NCBI GenBank assembly: GCA_024683935.1
Contig: JAIKXV010000116.1
Span: forward strand, 1 to 61,845
Reading direction: 5' to 3'
Length of the DNA: 61,845 nt
From: Lachnospiraceae bacterium
GTDB taxonomy: Bacteria; Bacillota_A; Clostridia; Lachnospirales; Lachnospiraceae
Shown: positions 53,864 to 61,845 of the stretch, piece by piece
How positions within the stretch are numbered: position 1 is the first letter of the stretch
Layout: every line of letters starts with the position of its first letter
Program-made: the position numbers and the translations under genes
The notes under the pieces: generated by a model
Databases searched by the model: none
Told to the model about the DNA's origin: nothing
Seen by the model: only the letters and a program-made list of their open reading frames with translations

Positions 53864-53900
53864 GGGAGATATGTTAACCACAACGTATGCCACATCTCCC
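53864..53900 (-). terminator. Terminator-like hairpin after the GT39-like gene
   Basis: Arms GGGAGAT and ATCTCCC (7 pairs, extending with ATG/CAC mismatches) around a 23-base loop, beginning at the stop codon of the gene. Only a weak T-rich stretch (TTGACTTT) follows on the minus strand, so it may be a poor terminator. Confidence 0.45.
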
Positions 53901-55399
53901 TAATCCTTCATTCTGTACAGTTCTTCTCCGTCGTTATCCGCGACCAGCTCGTAATTTGAAAAGACAAAGTTTTTCACATCCTCATCATCAAAGTCCCACA
54001 TTCGTTCCGAGATGATCCATTTGGGCGTATGACGCTCCAATCTTTCCATAACATTCGTTTTTATCTGTGGATCCAGGTGCAGAAAATAAGGCAGATTCAC
54101 GGGATATTTATTGGTAGGCAGCGTCTGCGTCACCTCATAGTAGATCATTCCGGATTCCAAATTAAAGATATCGGATCTCTCCCACTCCGGAACCAGCTGA
54201 TAGATCTCCCGGCAGTCAAGCACCTGGTTTTTTCCGTGATCATCCTCATAGATCATTATGTTCTCAAGGAATTTATCTGAGGTAAGCGCCCAGTAATTTA
54301 CAATAACTATTGATATTGCAAGAAAAATTGCAAGATCACGAAGCTCAGGGACATAGATCCGCACTTCAGATTGTAAAACTTCTGTTATTTTATCTCCCAC
54401 ATCCTTGAAAAAGTATATCGCCATCACAGTGAACACCGGCAGCTGTACCAGGAAGTAATAGAGATAGGGGGTTCCGAGATGCAGAAGCAGGAACTGTATG
54501 ATCCCAAGGATAATGATATAGAGCCTCCTGTCATCATCGCTCCTGTTTACATGCTTCATCCATAGACCGTAGAACACCGCAGCATAGCAGATCATCAGGC
54601 TCAATTCCCAATGGAGGGAAAAGGGTTCATAGTAGTCGGTGGAACGCTTAAAGGCAAATAGAAAGGCACAGTATATAAAATCATACAGGGCTCCGTTCAC
54701 GATGAAATAAATAAAGATCGGAACCGAAACGATAAGGATCCCTTCCATGAACTGCAGGGCACAGGTCCCTATAGCCTTATATTCCTTATCCCTTATTAGT
54801 ATGATAATAACCGTCAGGGCAGAGGATACTATGACCGCCGCCACGGTCACCTTGGAATACAGACAGACTCCGAAACCGAGCCCCATTATCAGGGCAGCGC
54901 GGCCCGGAGGGAAAAAGGCCTTTTCCCTGTTTTTGATATAGTTCAGGGTAAGATATACCGCTGCCATTGAAAAGGGCATAAACAGCTCTTCCACTGAGTT
55001 TCCGCCCCAAATAAGGGCGTATGAAACATAGTAATATAAAGCGAGAACCAGCGCGGATCCGAAACGGTTAAGGAAAAGCCCCGCAGCTTTCCAAAGTAAC
55101 ATAACGGTCAGGGATATGGATATGCACTGTATCAGAAAGATCCCGCCCCTGTTCTTTATAAAAAGCTGTCCGAAGGCCTCGTAGAAAAAGAGGACCGGAC
55201 CCTTAAGGTCAAAATAATCCCTGTAGGGCACCTTTCCCTTGGTTATCGCTCTTCCCATAAGGGAATACCAGGAACTGTCATATCCGTAGGCATAGGGGTA
55301 CAGAGGGCTTGTCCAGCTGCTGCACTGCAGGATAAACAGTATCCCGGAAAGCGACACCAGCAGGTATTCTATTACACTCTTAACTGAAAGGTTTTTCAT
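53900..55399 (-). CDS. GT39-like multi-pass glycosyltransferase or mannosyltransferase
   Basis: A 499-residue integral membrane protein with about ten to eleven transmembrane segments (for example near 15-35, 85-105, 120-140, 150-170, 180-210, 225-250 and 330-360). The first outer loop contains YDSSWYSLMGRA and ITKGKVPYRDYFDLKGP, acidic and aromatic motifs typical of the GT-C fold of the dolichyl/polyprenyl-linked-sugar family (PMT/ArnT-like). The C-terminal soluble part (about 380-499) is likely outside. It would transfer a sugar from a lipid carrier onto an exported acceptor. The ATG at 55399 lacks a good ribosome site. It is separated by a strong terminator from the EF-G-like gene. Confidence 0.75.
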   Translation of the reverse strand: MKNLSVKSVIEYLLVSLSGILFILQCSSWTSPLYPYAYGYDSSWYSLMGRAITKGKVPYRDYFDLKGPVLFFYEAFGQLFIKNRGGIFLIQCISISLTVMLLWKAAGLFLNRFGSALVLALYYYVSYALIWGGNSVEELFMPFSMAAVYLTLNYIKNREKAFFPPGRAALIMGLGFGVCLYSKVTVAAVIVSSALTVIIILIRDKEYKAIGTCALQFMEGILIVSVPIFIYFIVNGALYDFIYCAFLFAFKRSTDYYEPFSLHWELSLMICYAAVFYGLWMKHVNRSDDDRRLYIIILGIIQFLLLHLGTPYLYYFLVQLPVFTVMAIYFFKDVGDKITEVLQSEVRIYVPELRDLAIFLAISIVIVNYWALTSDKFLENIMIYEDDHGKNQVLDCREIYQLVPEWERSDIFNLESGMIYYEVTQTLPTNKYPVNLPYFLHLDPQIKTNVMERLERHTPKWIISERMWDFDDEDVKNFVFSNYELVADNDGEELYRMKD

Positions 55400-55411
55400 A
55401 TAAAGTAAACG

Positions 55412-55442
55412 GAACCCGGGCACGTAAGCCGCACCCGGGTTC
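55412..55442. terminator. Intrinsic terminator between EF-G-like and GT39-like genes
   Basis: A perfect 9-pair stem (GAACCCGGG with CCCGGGTTC) around a 13-base loop. On the plus strand TTTT follows; on the minus strand the tract is TTTACTTT. It ends the EF-G-like gene's transcript. Confidence 0.75.
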
Positions 55443-55465
55443 TTTTAATAAAGAAATAAAGAAAA

Positions 55466-57556
55466 TCACTCTTCTATATTCTCTATCTTGTCCTTTCTTG
55501 CTTCTATCTCCTTAGCCTGAACGTCTGCCGGAGCGGGCTCGTAACGGTTGAACTCATATGCGTATTCTCCGATACCTCCTGTCATGGAACGGAGATCCGT
55601 ATTGTAACCGAAGATGCTGCTCTCAGGAATCTCGGCTTCGATAACCTGCTTTCCGCCCTCTATCGGATTCATTCCGAGAACGCGGCCGCGGCGCTTATTC
55701 AGGTCTCCCATTACGTCTCCGGTGAACTGATCGGGAACCGTAACCTTAAGAGTCATGATGGGCTCTAAGAGGATAGGCGTAGCCTTCATGAAACCGTCCT
55801 TGAAAGCAAGCTTTGCAGCGGTCTTGAAGGACTGCTCGGATGAATCAACGGGGTGATAGGATCCGTCATACAGTGTAGCCTTAACGCCCACAACCGGGTA
55901 AGCAGCCAGAGGTCCCTTTTCAACGGACTCGGCAAGACCCTTTTCAACTGCGGGGAAGAAGTTCTTCGGAACGGCTCCGCCCACAACCTTTTCTTCAAAG
56001 ATGAAGGGCTTTTCCATATCTCCGCTGGGCTCGAATATGATCTTAACATCACCGAACTGTCCGTGTCCGCCGGTCTGCTTCTTGTAGCGGCCCTGAACAT
56101 CGGATCTGCCCTTGATCGTCTCGCGGTAAGCAACCTTGGGAGTTGAAAGCTCTATCTGAACCTTGTACTCGCTCTCAAGCTTTGCCTTAACCACGTCTAT
56201 CTGCTGGTCGCCTATGCCGTAGAGCAGAGTCTGGCGGTTAAGCGAATCATTGACATTCTTTAAGGTGAGATCCTCTGCACACATCTTTGCGAGTGCCTGG
56301 GAGATCTTGTCCACGTCGCCCTTGTTTACAGGCCTGTAGCGTACTGCCGTATAAGGTGTGGAAATAAGCGGTTTTCCGAATCTGATGGCAGTTGCCTTGG
56401 TTCCCAGGGAATCTCCTGTCTTTGTAACAGCGAGCTTCGCAAAGGCTCCGATATCACCGGCATGAAGCTCCGGAACCTCAATGGCCTTGTTTCCGCAAAG
56501 GGTGTAGAGCTTTCCTGTCTTCTCCTCGGTGTCCTCATTTACGTTATACAGAGCATCTCCGCTCTTGATAACACCGGAACATACCTTAAAGAGTGAATAC
56601 TTACCGATGAATGGATCGATGATGGTCTTCCATACGATGGCTGTCTTCGGCTTTTTGAAATCGTAGTCCGCTTCAAATACTTCGGAACTGGCGGTATCAA
56701 TACCTGCCATCTTCCTGCCCTCGGGGCTGGGAAGATACTTAACACAGTCATCCAAAAGGGTGTATACGCCGCGAACAAGGGTATTGCTGCCCATTGTGAT
56801 CGGAACGATCGTGCCGTCGCATACGCTGGTATGAAGAGCTGCCCTGATCTCTGCTTCAGAGAAGGTATCTCCTCCGAAATACCTGTCCATGAATTCCTCA
56901 GAGGTCTCTGCAACAGCTTCCATAAGGGAATCCCTGTAAGCCTGCAGATTTTCCCTGGAATAATCGGGGATCTCGCACTCCTCGGCCTGTCCCTTGTCGT
57001 TCCAGCGGAAAGCCTTTTCAGCTACCACATTTACATATCCTACAAACTTTTCATTCTCCCTGATGGGGAAATGGAAAGGTGCTATCTTTTTTCCGTAGAG
57101 GTCTGTAAGCTCCTCAAGAACATTCTTGAATGAAGCATTGTCGATATCCATATTTGAAACATAGATCATTCTGGGAATATTATACTTATCGCAGAGATCC
57201 CAGGCTTTCTTTGTGCCTGTCTCAACTCCTGCCTTGCCGTTAACCACGATAATTGCAGAAGCTGCAGCAGTTGCTGCCTCCTCAACTTCTCCCACGAAAT
57301 CGAAGAATCCGGGAGTATCCATGATGTTGAGCTTTGTGTCTTCCCATTCTACAGGGATAAGGGATGTGCTGATGGAGAATTTCCTCTTCTGCTCCTCCTT
57401 GTCATAATCGCTGATGGTGTTGCCATCATCGATGGTTCCCAGTCTCGTTGTAAGCCCCGAAAGATTCGACATTGCTTCCACAAGGCTGGTCTTACCGGAG
57501 CCGCCGTGGCCCAGGAGGACGATGTTACGGATCTTCTCTGTCGTGTAAACCTTCAT
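55466..57556 (-). CDS. EF-G-like translational GTPase paralogue (EF-G-II type)
   Basis: A 696-residue protein with the five-domain EF-G layout. The P-loop is GHGGSGKTS (16-24) and the G3 motif DTPGFFDF (80-87) has Phe where EF-G has the catalytic His. The G4 motif, normally NKxD, reads SNMD (134-137), which departs from the guanine-specificity pattern. Domain IV is present with TGGHGQFGDVKI and domain V ends normally. I take it to be the second EF-G-like family (FusA2-like) of Firmicutes, not the essential FusA. The role of these paralogues is unclear. It has its own promoter and a good ribosome site, GGAGG. Confidence 0.88.
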   Translation of the reverse strand: MKVYTTEKIRNIVLLGHGGSGKTSLVEAMSNLSGLTTRLGTIDDGNTISDYDKEEQKRKFSISTSLIPVEWEDTKLNIMDTPGFFDFVGEVEEAATAAASAIIVVNGKAGVETGTKKAWDLCDKYNIPRMIYVSNMDIDNASFKNVLEELTDLYGKKIAPFHFPIRENEKFVGYVNVVAEKAFRWNDKGQAEECEIPDYSRENLQAYRDSLMEAVAETSEEFMDRYFGGDTFSEAEIRAALHTSVCDGTIVPITMGSNTLVRGVYTLLDDCVKYLPSPEGRKMAGIDTASSEVFEADYDFKKPKTAIVWKTIIDPFIGKYSLFKVCSGVIKSGDALYNVNEDTEEKTGKLYTLCGNKAIEVPELHAGDIGAFAKLAVTKTGDSLGTKATAIRFGKPLISTPYTAVRYRPVNKGDVDKISQALAKMCAEDLTLKNVNDSLNRQTLLYGIGDQQIDVVKAKLESEYKVQIELSTPKVAYRETIKGRSDVQGRYKKQTGGHGQFGDVKIIFEPSGDMEKPFIFEEKVVGGAVPKNFFPAVEKGLAESVEKGPLAAYPVVGVKATLYDGSYHPVDSSEQSFKTAAKLAFKDGFMKATPILLEPIMTLKVTVPDQFTGDVMGDLNKRRGRVLGMNPIEGGKQVIEAEIPESSIFGYNTDLRSMTGGIGEYAYEFNRYEPAPADVQAKEIEARKDKIENIEE

Positions 57557-57625
57557 ACGGAAAATACCTCCAAAATTATAATTATTGCCCGCGGTCGGTT
57601 AATTTCCGCCGCGCACTTTCATAAC

Positions 57626-57654
57626 ATTGTACCAAATAAAATGGAGATAAACAA
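57626..57654 (-). promoter_or_regulatory. Promoter of the EF-G-like gene
   Basis: On the minus strand: -35 TTGTTT (57649-57654), a 17-base spacer, extended -10 TGGTACAAT (hexamer 57626-57631, five of six). The leader is about 60 bases; a GC-rich stretch near 57590-57615 (CCGCGG, CGCCGCG) could fold. Confidence 0.6.
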
Positions 57655-57682
57655 TAGATTTTGGTGAATTTGATGATAACAG

Positions 57683-57710
57683 GGAGAGGTCGGATACAGA
57701 ACCCCTCTCC
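57683..57710 (-). terminator. Terminator-like hairpin after aroA
   Basis: GGAGAGG (57704-57710 on the minus strand) pairs with CCTCTCC (57683-57689) around a 14-base loop; the stem begins right at the aroA stop. No T run follows, so it is a stem-loop with possible pausing rather than a textbook terminator. Confidence 0.4.
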
Positions 57711-59018
57711 TTATTTCAGACTGTCCAGATCAGAGTAGAATGTGGGATAGGAAATACCGACAGAGGCAGAATCCCTTATTTCAACCGGCCTGACATCGGA
57801 GCTCGCCAATGCGGCAACAGAAAAGCTCATCGCGATGCGGTGGTCTCTCGCGGTCTCAATAACTGCGTGGCGTAAGGGCTTACCCCCGTGTATCACCATG
57901 CCGTCTTCCCTTTCCTCAGCGTCCGCACCCATGGCCTTCAGATTATTTACGGTAAGGTTTATCCTGTTAGATTCCTTTACCTTTAACTCGGCAGCGTCCT
58001 TTATCACGGTATCTCCCTCTGCAAGGGCCGCCACAACGGCTATAAGAGGGATCTCGTCGATAAGGGCGGGAATGATATCTCCGCCGATCTCCGTCCCCTT
58101 AAGGGAAGGAGAATGCTTTATAATAAGGTCAGCGGTCTTTTCACCGCTTTCATAACGCTCGTTTTCTAAACTTATATCCGCTCCCATCTCCTTAAATACC
58201 CGGAGGATACCGTCCCTTGTGGGGTTTATCCCTACGTTTTTAAGCAGAACCTCCGAACCGGGAACTATAAGAGCTGCACCGATAAAATAAGCCGCACTGG
58301 AAATATCCCCTGGAACACTGATATTCATGCCGCGCAGGGTATTTCCGGGTCTCAGCGACACCTTCGGTTCAGAAAAAGAACCGGGTGTTATGTCCGCGCC
58401 GAAGGCAGACAGCATAAGCTCGGTATGGTTTCTTGAAAGAGCAGGTTCAATAACAACCGTCTCATTATCAGCATAAAGCCCTGATAACAGAATTGCGGAC
58501 TTCACCTGGGCAGAGGCCACCTTCGTCCTTATCTCTCCTCCGTGCAGTTCTCCTCGGCTTACGATAAGCGGCAGAAGGCCGTTTCCCTTTTCGGATCTTA
58601 TGGAAGCTCCGAGGGCTGTGAGCGGTTCCGTCACACGCTTCATAGGGCGTTTGGACAGGGACTCATCCCCTGTCAGCCTGCTTTCAAAGTCCTGTCCCGC
58701 AAGTATCCCTGAAATAAGCCTTGTGGTGGTTCCGGAATTACCGCAGTAGAGATCGGATTCCGGCCTGGAAAGCCCGTGCAGTCCCTTTCCGTGCACCAGT
58801 ATGAAATCTCCCTCTTTGTCGCTGCCTTCCTCGATAGCGACGCCCATGGCCTTAAAACACTCCATCGTCGATATGCAGTCAGCGCTTTTAAGAAAGCCCC
58901 GGATAAGGGTATCACCTTCGGAGATGGCGCCGAACATTATGCTTCTGTGTGAGATTGATTTGTCTCCGGGAACCGTGAGTTCACCCCGGAGCCCGTTAAA
59001 TGCACGTGTAATTTTCAT
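57711..59018 (-). CDS. aroA: EPSP synthase (3-phosphoshikimate 1-carboxyvinyltransferase)
   Basis: A 435-residue enzyme of the shikimate pathway that joins shikimate-3-phosphate and PEP. The motifs GDKSISHRSIM near the N-terminus, LYCGNSGTTTRLISG in the middle and ELKVKESNRI near the end of the sequence are standard. The ATG at 59018 has only a distant AAGGGA, but the frame start fits the family. It lies 30 bases after tyrA, forming a tyrA-aroA unit for aromatic amino acids. The PEP site appears to be class I/II of bacterial type; I did not classify it further. Confidence 0.96.
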   Translation of the reverse strand: MKITRAFNGLRGELTVPGDKSISHRSIMFGAISEGDTLIRGFLKSADCISTMECFKAMGVAIEEGSDKEGDFILVHGKGLHGLSRPESDLYCGNSGTTTRLISGILAGQDFESRLTGDESLSKRPMKRVTEPLTALGASIRSEKGNGLLPLIVSRGELHGGEIRTKVASAQVKSAILLSGLYADNETVVIEPALSRNHTELMLSAFGADITPGSFSEPKVSLRPGNTLRGMNISVPGDISSAAYFIGAALIVPGSEVLLKNVGINPTRDGILRVFKEMGADISLENERYESGEKTADLIIKHSPSLKGTEIGGDIIPALIDEIPLIAVVAALAEGDTVIKDAAELKVKESNRINLTVNNLKAMGADAEEREDGMVIHGGKPLRHAVIETARDHRIAMSFSVAALASSDVRPVEIRDSASVGISYPTFYSDLDSLK

Positions 59019-59047
59019 GAATGATCGTAAATCCCTTATCTGCAGTC

Positions 59048-60151
59048 CTAAGTCCTGCTGAAGATCCTGTAGCCCTTCTCCATCAGATCCGCTATGGCGA
59101 GGGACATGGACTCCTGGTCATAGAATTCAATACGGAGTGCCCCTTCCTCATAGATCCTGTTATGTACAATGCCGATATTCTTTAACGACAGCCCGTGTGA
59201 AGAAAGAATGGTCGCAACTATCGCTATGGCTCCCGGTTCATCCTCCACATCAAGATGGATAACATATGTATTTTTAATGGGTCCGAGAGGTGCATCCTGC
59301 ACGGAATCCCTGTAATTCTTTGCTTCTTCGAAGGTGGCGCGGAGTGCATCCCCGTCCTTCCGGCTGATCTTATTCCTGAGTTCGCCCAGCATCTCCATGT
59401 ACTTATCCATGAGCTCCAGCATGTGATCCGGGTTTTCAAGGCAGATCTGCTCCCACATATCGGGGTCTGAAGACGCGATCCTGGTGATATCCTTGAAGCC
59501 TCCGGCCGCAATGGCCTTCATATACTGCTCCGGGGAATCCTCCTTCTCGATAAGCCGCACCAGGGTATAGGCTATCATATGCGGAACATGGCTTATTGCC
59601 GCCGTTACCCTGTCATGCATCGAAGGCTCCAGCACAAGGGGAATGGCTCCCAGCGCCTTCACAAAGCCTTCATAACGATCTATATGTTCTTTCCCCGCAT
59701 TTTCTCCCGGGGTCAGGATATAATAGGCATTCTCTATCAGGCGGTCGCTGGAATTCCTGTACCCGGATTTTTCGGATCCGGCCATCGGATGCCCTCCGAT
59801 AAATACCGCATTCTTCAGCTTTTCCGAAACAGCACTGTGAATAACGTTCTTTACCGATCCCACGTCCGTAAGTATCGTATCCGGCGTAAGATAGGGCTCC
59901 AGCTTTGTAAGATATGAAATATTGGTCTCCACCGGAGCGCATAAAAAAATAAGATCACAGTCCATGAAACTGTCATCCAGCTCCAGTGTTCCGTGATCTA
60001 TTATTCCGTCTTCAAAGGCCAGATCCAGCGTTCCCCTGGATCTGTTCAATGCTGTTATATATGCGTCAGGAAACACCTTCCTGATGTTCTTTGCTATGGA
60101 ACCACCGATAAGCCCCAGTGCGATAAAGCCTACCTTCAGAGGGGCATTCAT
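59048..60151 (-). CDS. tyrA: Prephenate dehydrogenase with ACT domain
   Basis: A 367-residue enzyme that turns prephenate to 4-hydroxyphenylpyruvate in tyrosine synthesis. The NAD-binding loop is GFIALGLIGGS (about 9-19), with Ala in place of the first Gly of the usual GxGxxG. The substrate motif GGHPMAGSEKSG is intact, and the helical dimerisation part follows. The C-terminal ACT domain (about 295-367, HLDVEDEPGAIAIVATIL) suggests tyrosine feedback. Its start overlaps the stop of a 43-residue membrane protein gene by 4 bases (ATGA), and aroA follows. Confidence 0.95.
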   Translation of the reverse strand: MNAPLKVGFIALGLIGGSIAKNIRKVFPDAYITALNRSRGTLDLAFEDGIIDHGTLELDDSFMDCDLIFLCAPVETNISYLTKLEPYLTPDTILTDVGSVKNVIHSAVSEKLKNAVFIGGHPMAGSEKSGYRNSSDRLIENAYYILTPGENAGKEHIDRYEGFVKALGAIPLVLEPSMHDRVTAAISHVPHMIAYTLVRLIEKEDSPEQYMKAIAAGGFKDITRIASSDPDMWEQICLENPDHMLELMDKYMEMLGELRNKISRKDGDALRATFEEAKNYRDSVQDAPLGPIKNTYVIHLDVEDEPGAIAIVATILSSHGLSLKNIGIVHNRIYEEGALRIEFYDQESMSLAIADLMEKGYRIFSRT

Positions 60152-60279
60152 TTCTCTTCTTCATCCCTTCTGGACTCGACATATGCAACGCTGGCAACCA
60201 CGGCTATCATTATTCCCACCGCGATCAGTACCATAACGCCAAAAGCCGATAACGCTACAACTACTCCTGTATTTAACAT
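60148..60279 (-). CDS. 43-residue single-pass membrane protein
   Basis: A small gene too short for most gene finders. ATG at 60279, AGGAG 7 bases upstream, stop TGA at 60148-60150, overlapping the tyrA start by 4 bases. The product begins MLNTGVVVALSAFGVMVL, continues as one hydrophobic segment (about 4-33) and ends YVESRRDEEEK, a charged tail that would lie in the cytoplasm if the positive-inside rule holds. The ribosome site falls across the end of the PilZ gene. It is a supported small protein by ribosome site, coupling and composition; its role is unknown. Confidence 0.72.
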   Translation of the reverse strand: MLNTGVVVALSAFGVMVLIAVGIMIAVVASVAYVESRRDEEEK

Positions 60280-60289
60280 TTCAGTCTCC

Positions 60290-60721
60290 TCACATCTCGA
60301 AATTAAGCGCCTGATCCATAATGCTCATCAGCTCATCCCGCTCTTCTTCCTCGGTCTTCGGGGGATTGCCTGCCCCATCCGTATTCTCCTGATAGGTCTC
60401 ATATACTGCAATCCTGCAGGAATCCGATTCCGGCATGCCGATAAAGATGCCGCCGTAGATATATCCGTCTTCCTGACGGCTGACCCTCACCACATTGATA
60501 AAGGCAGGGATCACGTCTCCGGTCCAGATCTTTATATTGGCCTTGTAGATCACGCCGTTCATAAGCTCCTGCTCGCAGAAAAAGCCTACTCCGGCAGTAG
60601 AGATATCAAGAACTTCAACCGGGATACCGATGCCCTTATCGTCATCGACCCTGGTCATAAAAAGCTTAACGTTAAGAGTGTACCTCTTATACCTTCTTCT
60701 GTTCAGATTAATATCGCCCAT
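60290..60721 (-). CDS. PilZ-domain c-di-GMP receptor
   Basis: A 143-residue protein. The PilZ signature is seen as RRRYKRY near the start (RxxxR type) and DISTAGVGF (DxSxxG), which together bind c-di-GMP. The rest of the beta barrel follows to about residue 105; the C-terminal tail is acidic and helical (TEEEERDELMSIM). No flagellar-brake N-terminal domain (YcgR) is present. GGAGGG lies 4 bases before the ATG at 60721, which is why I prefer it to longer in-frame starts. It has its own promoter and is followed by a small membrane protein, tyrA and aroA. Confidence 0.9.
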   Translation of the reverse strand: MGDINLNRRRYKRYTLNVKLFMTRVDDDKGIGIPVEVLDISTAGVGFFCEQELMNGVIYKANIKIWTGDVIPAFINVVRVSRQEDGYIYGGIFIGMPESDSCRIAVYETYQENTDGAGNPPKTEEEERDELMSIMDQALNFEM

Positions 60722-60825
60722 AATACCCTCCGGGCTGAAATACAGCCACCTTCTCTCTGTCATCCTGGGTAATGGCGAAGGATCTTTCACCCCAAATCCC
60801 TTCACCTTTTTTCAGAACGATTTTA

Positions 60826-60854
60826 ATTATAATATATCAGCGAAAAAATAACAA
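60826..60854 (-). promoter_or_regulatory. Promoter of the PilZ-tyrA-aroA unit
   Basis: On the minus strand: -35 TTGTTA (60849-60854), a 17-base spacer, perfect -10 TATAAT (60826-60831). The leader would be about 95 bases. The region 60722-60861 holds nothing else. Confidence 0.65.
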
Positions 60855-60861
60855 ATCCGAT

Positions 60862-61845
60862 TCAGATTATGATCATCGCATCCCCGAAGGAAAAGAAACG
60901 GTAACGCTCGCGTATCGCCTCCTCATAGGCTTTAAGCACCTTCTCCCTTCCGGCAAGAGCCGAAACCAGCATGAGAAGTGTACTCTCCGGCAGATGAAAA
61001 TTGGTGATGAGGCAGTCCGTAACCCTGAACTTATAGCCCGGATATATGAAAATATCCGTTTCCTCATTGTCAAGGGCACTGACCACTCCCTTTTCATCAG
61101 CTGCAGACTCTAAGGTACGCACACTGGTGGTTCCCACACACACTATTCTGCCGCCGTTTTTCTTTGTTTCATTTATAATATCAGCCGTTTCTTTACTGAT
61201 AAAATATGTCTCCTTATGCATGTGGTGATCCAGGATCTTCTCTTCCTTAACGGGTCTGAAGGTACCCAGCCCCACATGAAGGGTAACATATGCTGTTTTT
61301 ATCCCCTTATTCTTCAGACTGTCCAGCAGCTCCCCGGTAAAATGGAGCCCTGCCGTCGGCGCGGCGGCTGAACCGTCATGTTTTGCATAAACGGTATTAT
61401 ATCTGTCCCGTTCTTTAAGCTTATGTGTAATATAGGGAGGAAGGGGCATCTCACCGAGGCTGTCCAGTATTTCCTCGAAAATACCCTTATACTCAAAACG
61501 TACAAGCCGGTTTCCCTCTTCGAGAACATCTGTTATTTCAGCTTTAAGGGCTCCGTCCCCGAAGCTTACCCTGGCACCCGGCCTAAGCTTTTTTCCCGGC
61601 CGCACTATGGTTTCCCAGGTATCGTCACTCCTTCTTTTCAGAAGAAGGATCTCCACCGCTGCACCGGTATCTTCCTTTACACCGAGAAGCCTTGCCGGTA
61701 TGACCTTTGTATTATTAAGAACCAGGCAGTCTCCCGGTTTCAGGTATTCCCCCACGTCCTTAAAGGTTCTGTGGGAAACAAGGCCAGTTTCACGGTCCAG
61801 CACCATGAGCCTCGACTCATCCCTTTTATCCAGCGGATCCTGGGC
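60862..61845 (-). CDS. queA: tRNA ribosyltransferase-isomerase QueA, 5' end outside the window
   Basis: The 3' 327 codons of QueA, which transfers the ribosyl part of SAM to preQ1 in tRNA to form epoxyqueuosine. The frame runs through the window edge: the last residues read [19 protein letters not shown], the expected segment near the N-terminus, so about 14 residues are missing. Other motifs are [25 protein letters not shown] and [11 protein letters not shown] near the C-terminus, and [15 protein letters not shown]. The stop is at 60862, with the PilZ promoter just downstream. The neighbouring tgt gene is not visible here. Confidence 0.95.
   Translation of the reverse strand, partial: AQDPLDKRDESRLMVLDRETGLVSHRTFKDVGEYLKPGDCLVLNNTKVIPARLLGVKEDTGAAVEILLLKRRSDDTWETIVRPGKKLRPGARVSFGDGALKAEITDVLEEGNRLVRFEYKGIFEEILDSLGEMPLPPYITHKLKERDRYNTVYAKHDGSAAAPTAGLHFTGELLDSLKNKGIKTAYVTLHVGLGTFRPVKEEKILDHHMHKETYFISKETADIINETKKNGGRIVCVGTTSVRTLESAADEKGVVSALDNEETDIFIYPGYKFRVTDCLITNFHLPESTLLMLVSALAGREKVLKAYEEAIRERYRFFSFGDAMIII

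Noticed and set aside
53788..53899. T-box riboswitch ahead of leuS
   Set aside because: The gap is only about 112 bases and has neither a specifier stem nor the antiterminator consensus; it contains an ordinary promoter and the previous gene's hairpin.
60245..60252. GCCGATAA on the plus strand as a sigma-D -10
   Set aside because: It lies inside the small membrane protein gene, has no TAAA 15 bases upstream and no gene behind it.

Overview
The window is a contiguous chromosomal stretch from a Gram-positive, low-to-mid GC Clostridia bacterium, most likely a motile member of the Lachnospiraceae. The reasons are the Shine-Dalgarno-rich gene starts, sigma-A-like promoters often with an extended -10 (TGGTAnAAT), intrinsic terminators, and several families I associate with that group (DUF5716/DUF5717-like, DUF6033-like, YtrA-type GntR with ABC genes, CarD, an EF-G-like GTPase paralogue). 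Coding density is high. I see no rRNA, tRNA, CRISPR array, intact insertion sequence or prophage.

Layout. 46-8125: a glycosyltransferase behind a 1597-residue c-di-GMP enzyme (GGDEF/EAL/PAS/GAF), divergent from a dCache chemoreceptor. 8230-9847: an ECF sigma factor, a small protein with a double-glycine leader and a Cys4 tail, and a DUF975-like membrane protein. 9934-12017: YigZ-like protein, ferredoxin and DUF3048 lipoprotein. 12108-14865: purB-purA. 14866-16907: a gene-poor patch with a decayed small gene and a secreted repeat protein cut by an in-frame TAA. 16924-23750: a four-gene, translationally coupled operon (giant DUF5717-like protein, actin/Hsp70-like DUF5716-like protein, TPR protein, membrane coiled-coil protein), the best candidate for an undescribed system. 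23887-27070: a CobD/HisC-like aminotransferase, then a sigma factor fused to a long Ala/Gly/Thr tract and a C-terminal extracytoplasmic-looking domain. 27356-34406: the two halves of a heterodimeric ABC exporter, divergent and separated by a beta-CASP hydrolase, folA and manA. 34562-41844: carD, a GntR-ABC-permease operon, an Na+-dependent transporter and an rRNA m5C methyltransferase. 41865-44067: a small membrane protein, an epimerase and a DUF6033-like gene with a sigma-D-like promoter. 44215-53787: a long co-directional run from leuS through cell wall, purine salvage, a membrane-anchored MutS-like protein and RNase HI to a histidine kinase. 53900-61845: GT39-like protein, EF-G-like protein, aroA, tyrA, an unlisted 43-residue membrane protein, a PilZ protein and the 3' part of queA.

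Themes that connect genes: c-di-GMP signalling (the GGDEF/EAL giant and a PilZ receptor), chemotaxis and motility, purine synthesis and salvage (purA, purB, PNP, SAH/MTA deaminase), aromatic amino acid synthesis (aroA, tyrA), and envelope stress or surface functions (two ECF-type sigma factors, L,D-transpeptidase, ABC exporters). Two genes (29541 and 40423) have their -10 box 6-7 bases before the start codon and no Shine-Dalgarno site, so they look leaderless. All assignments come from reading motifs by eye; no database search was run, and family names marked as '-like' are from memory.
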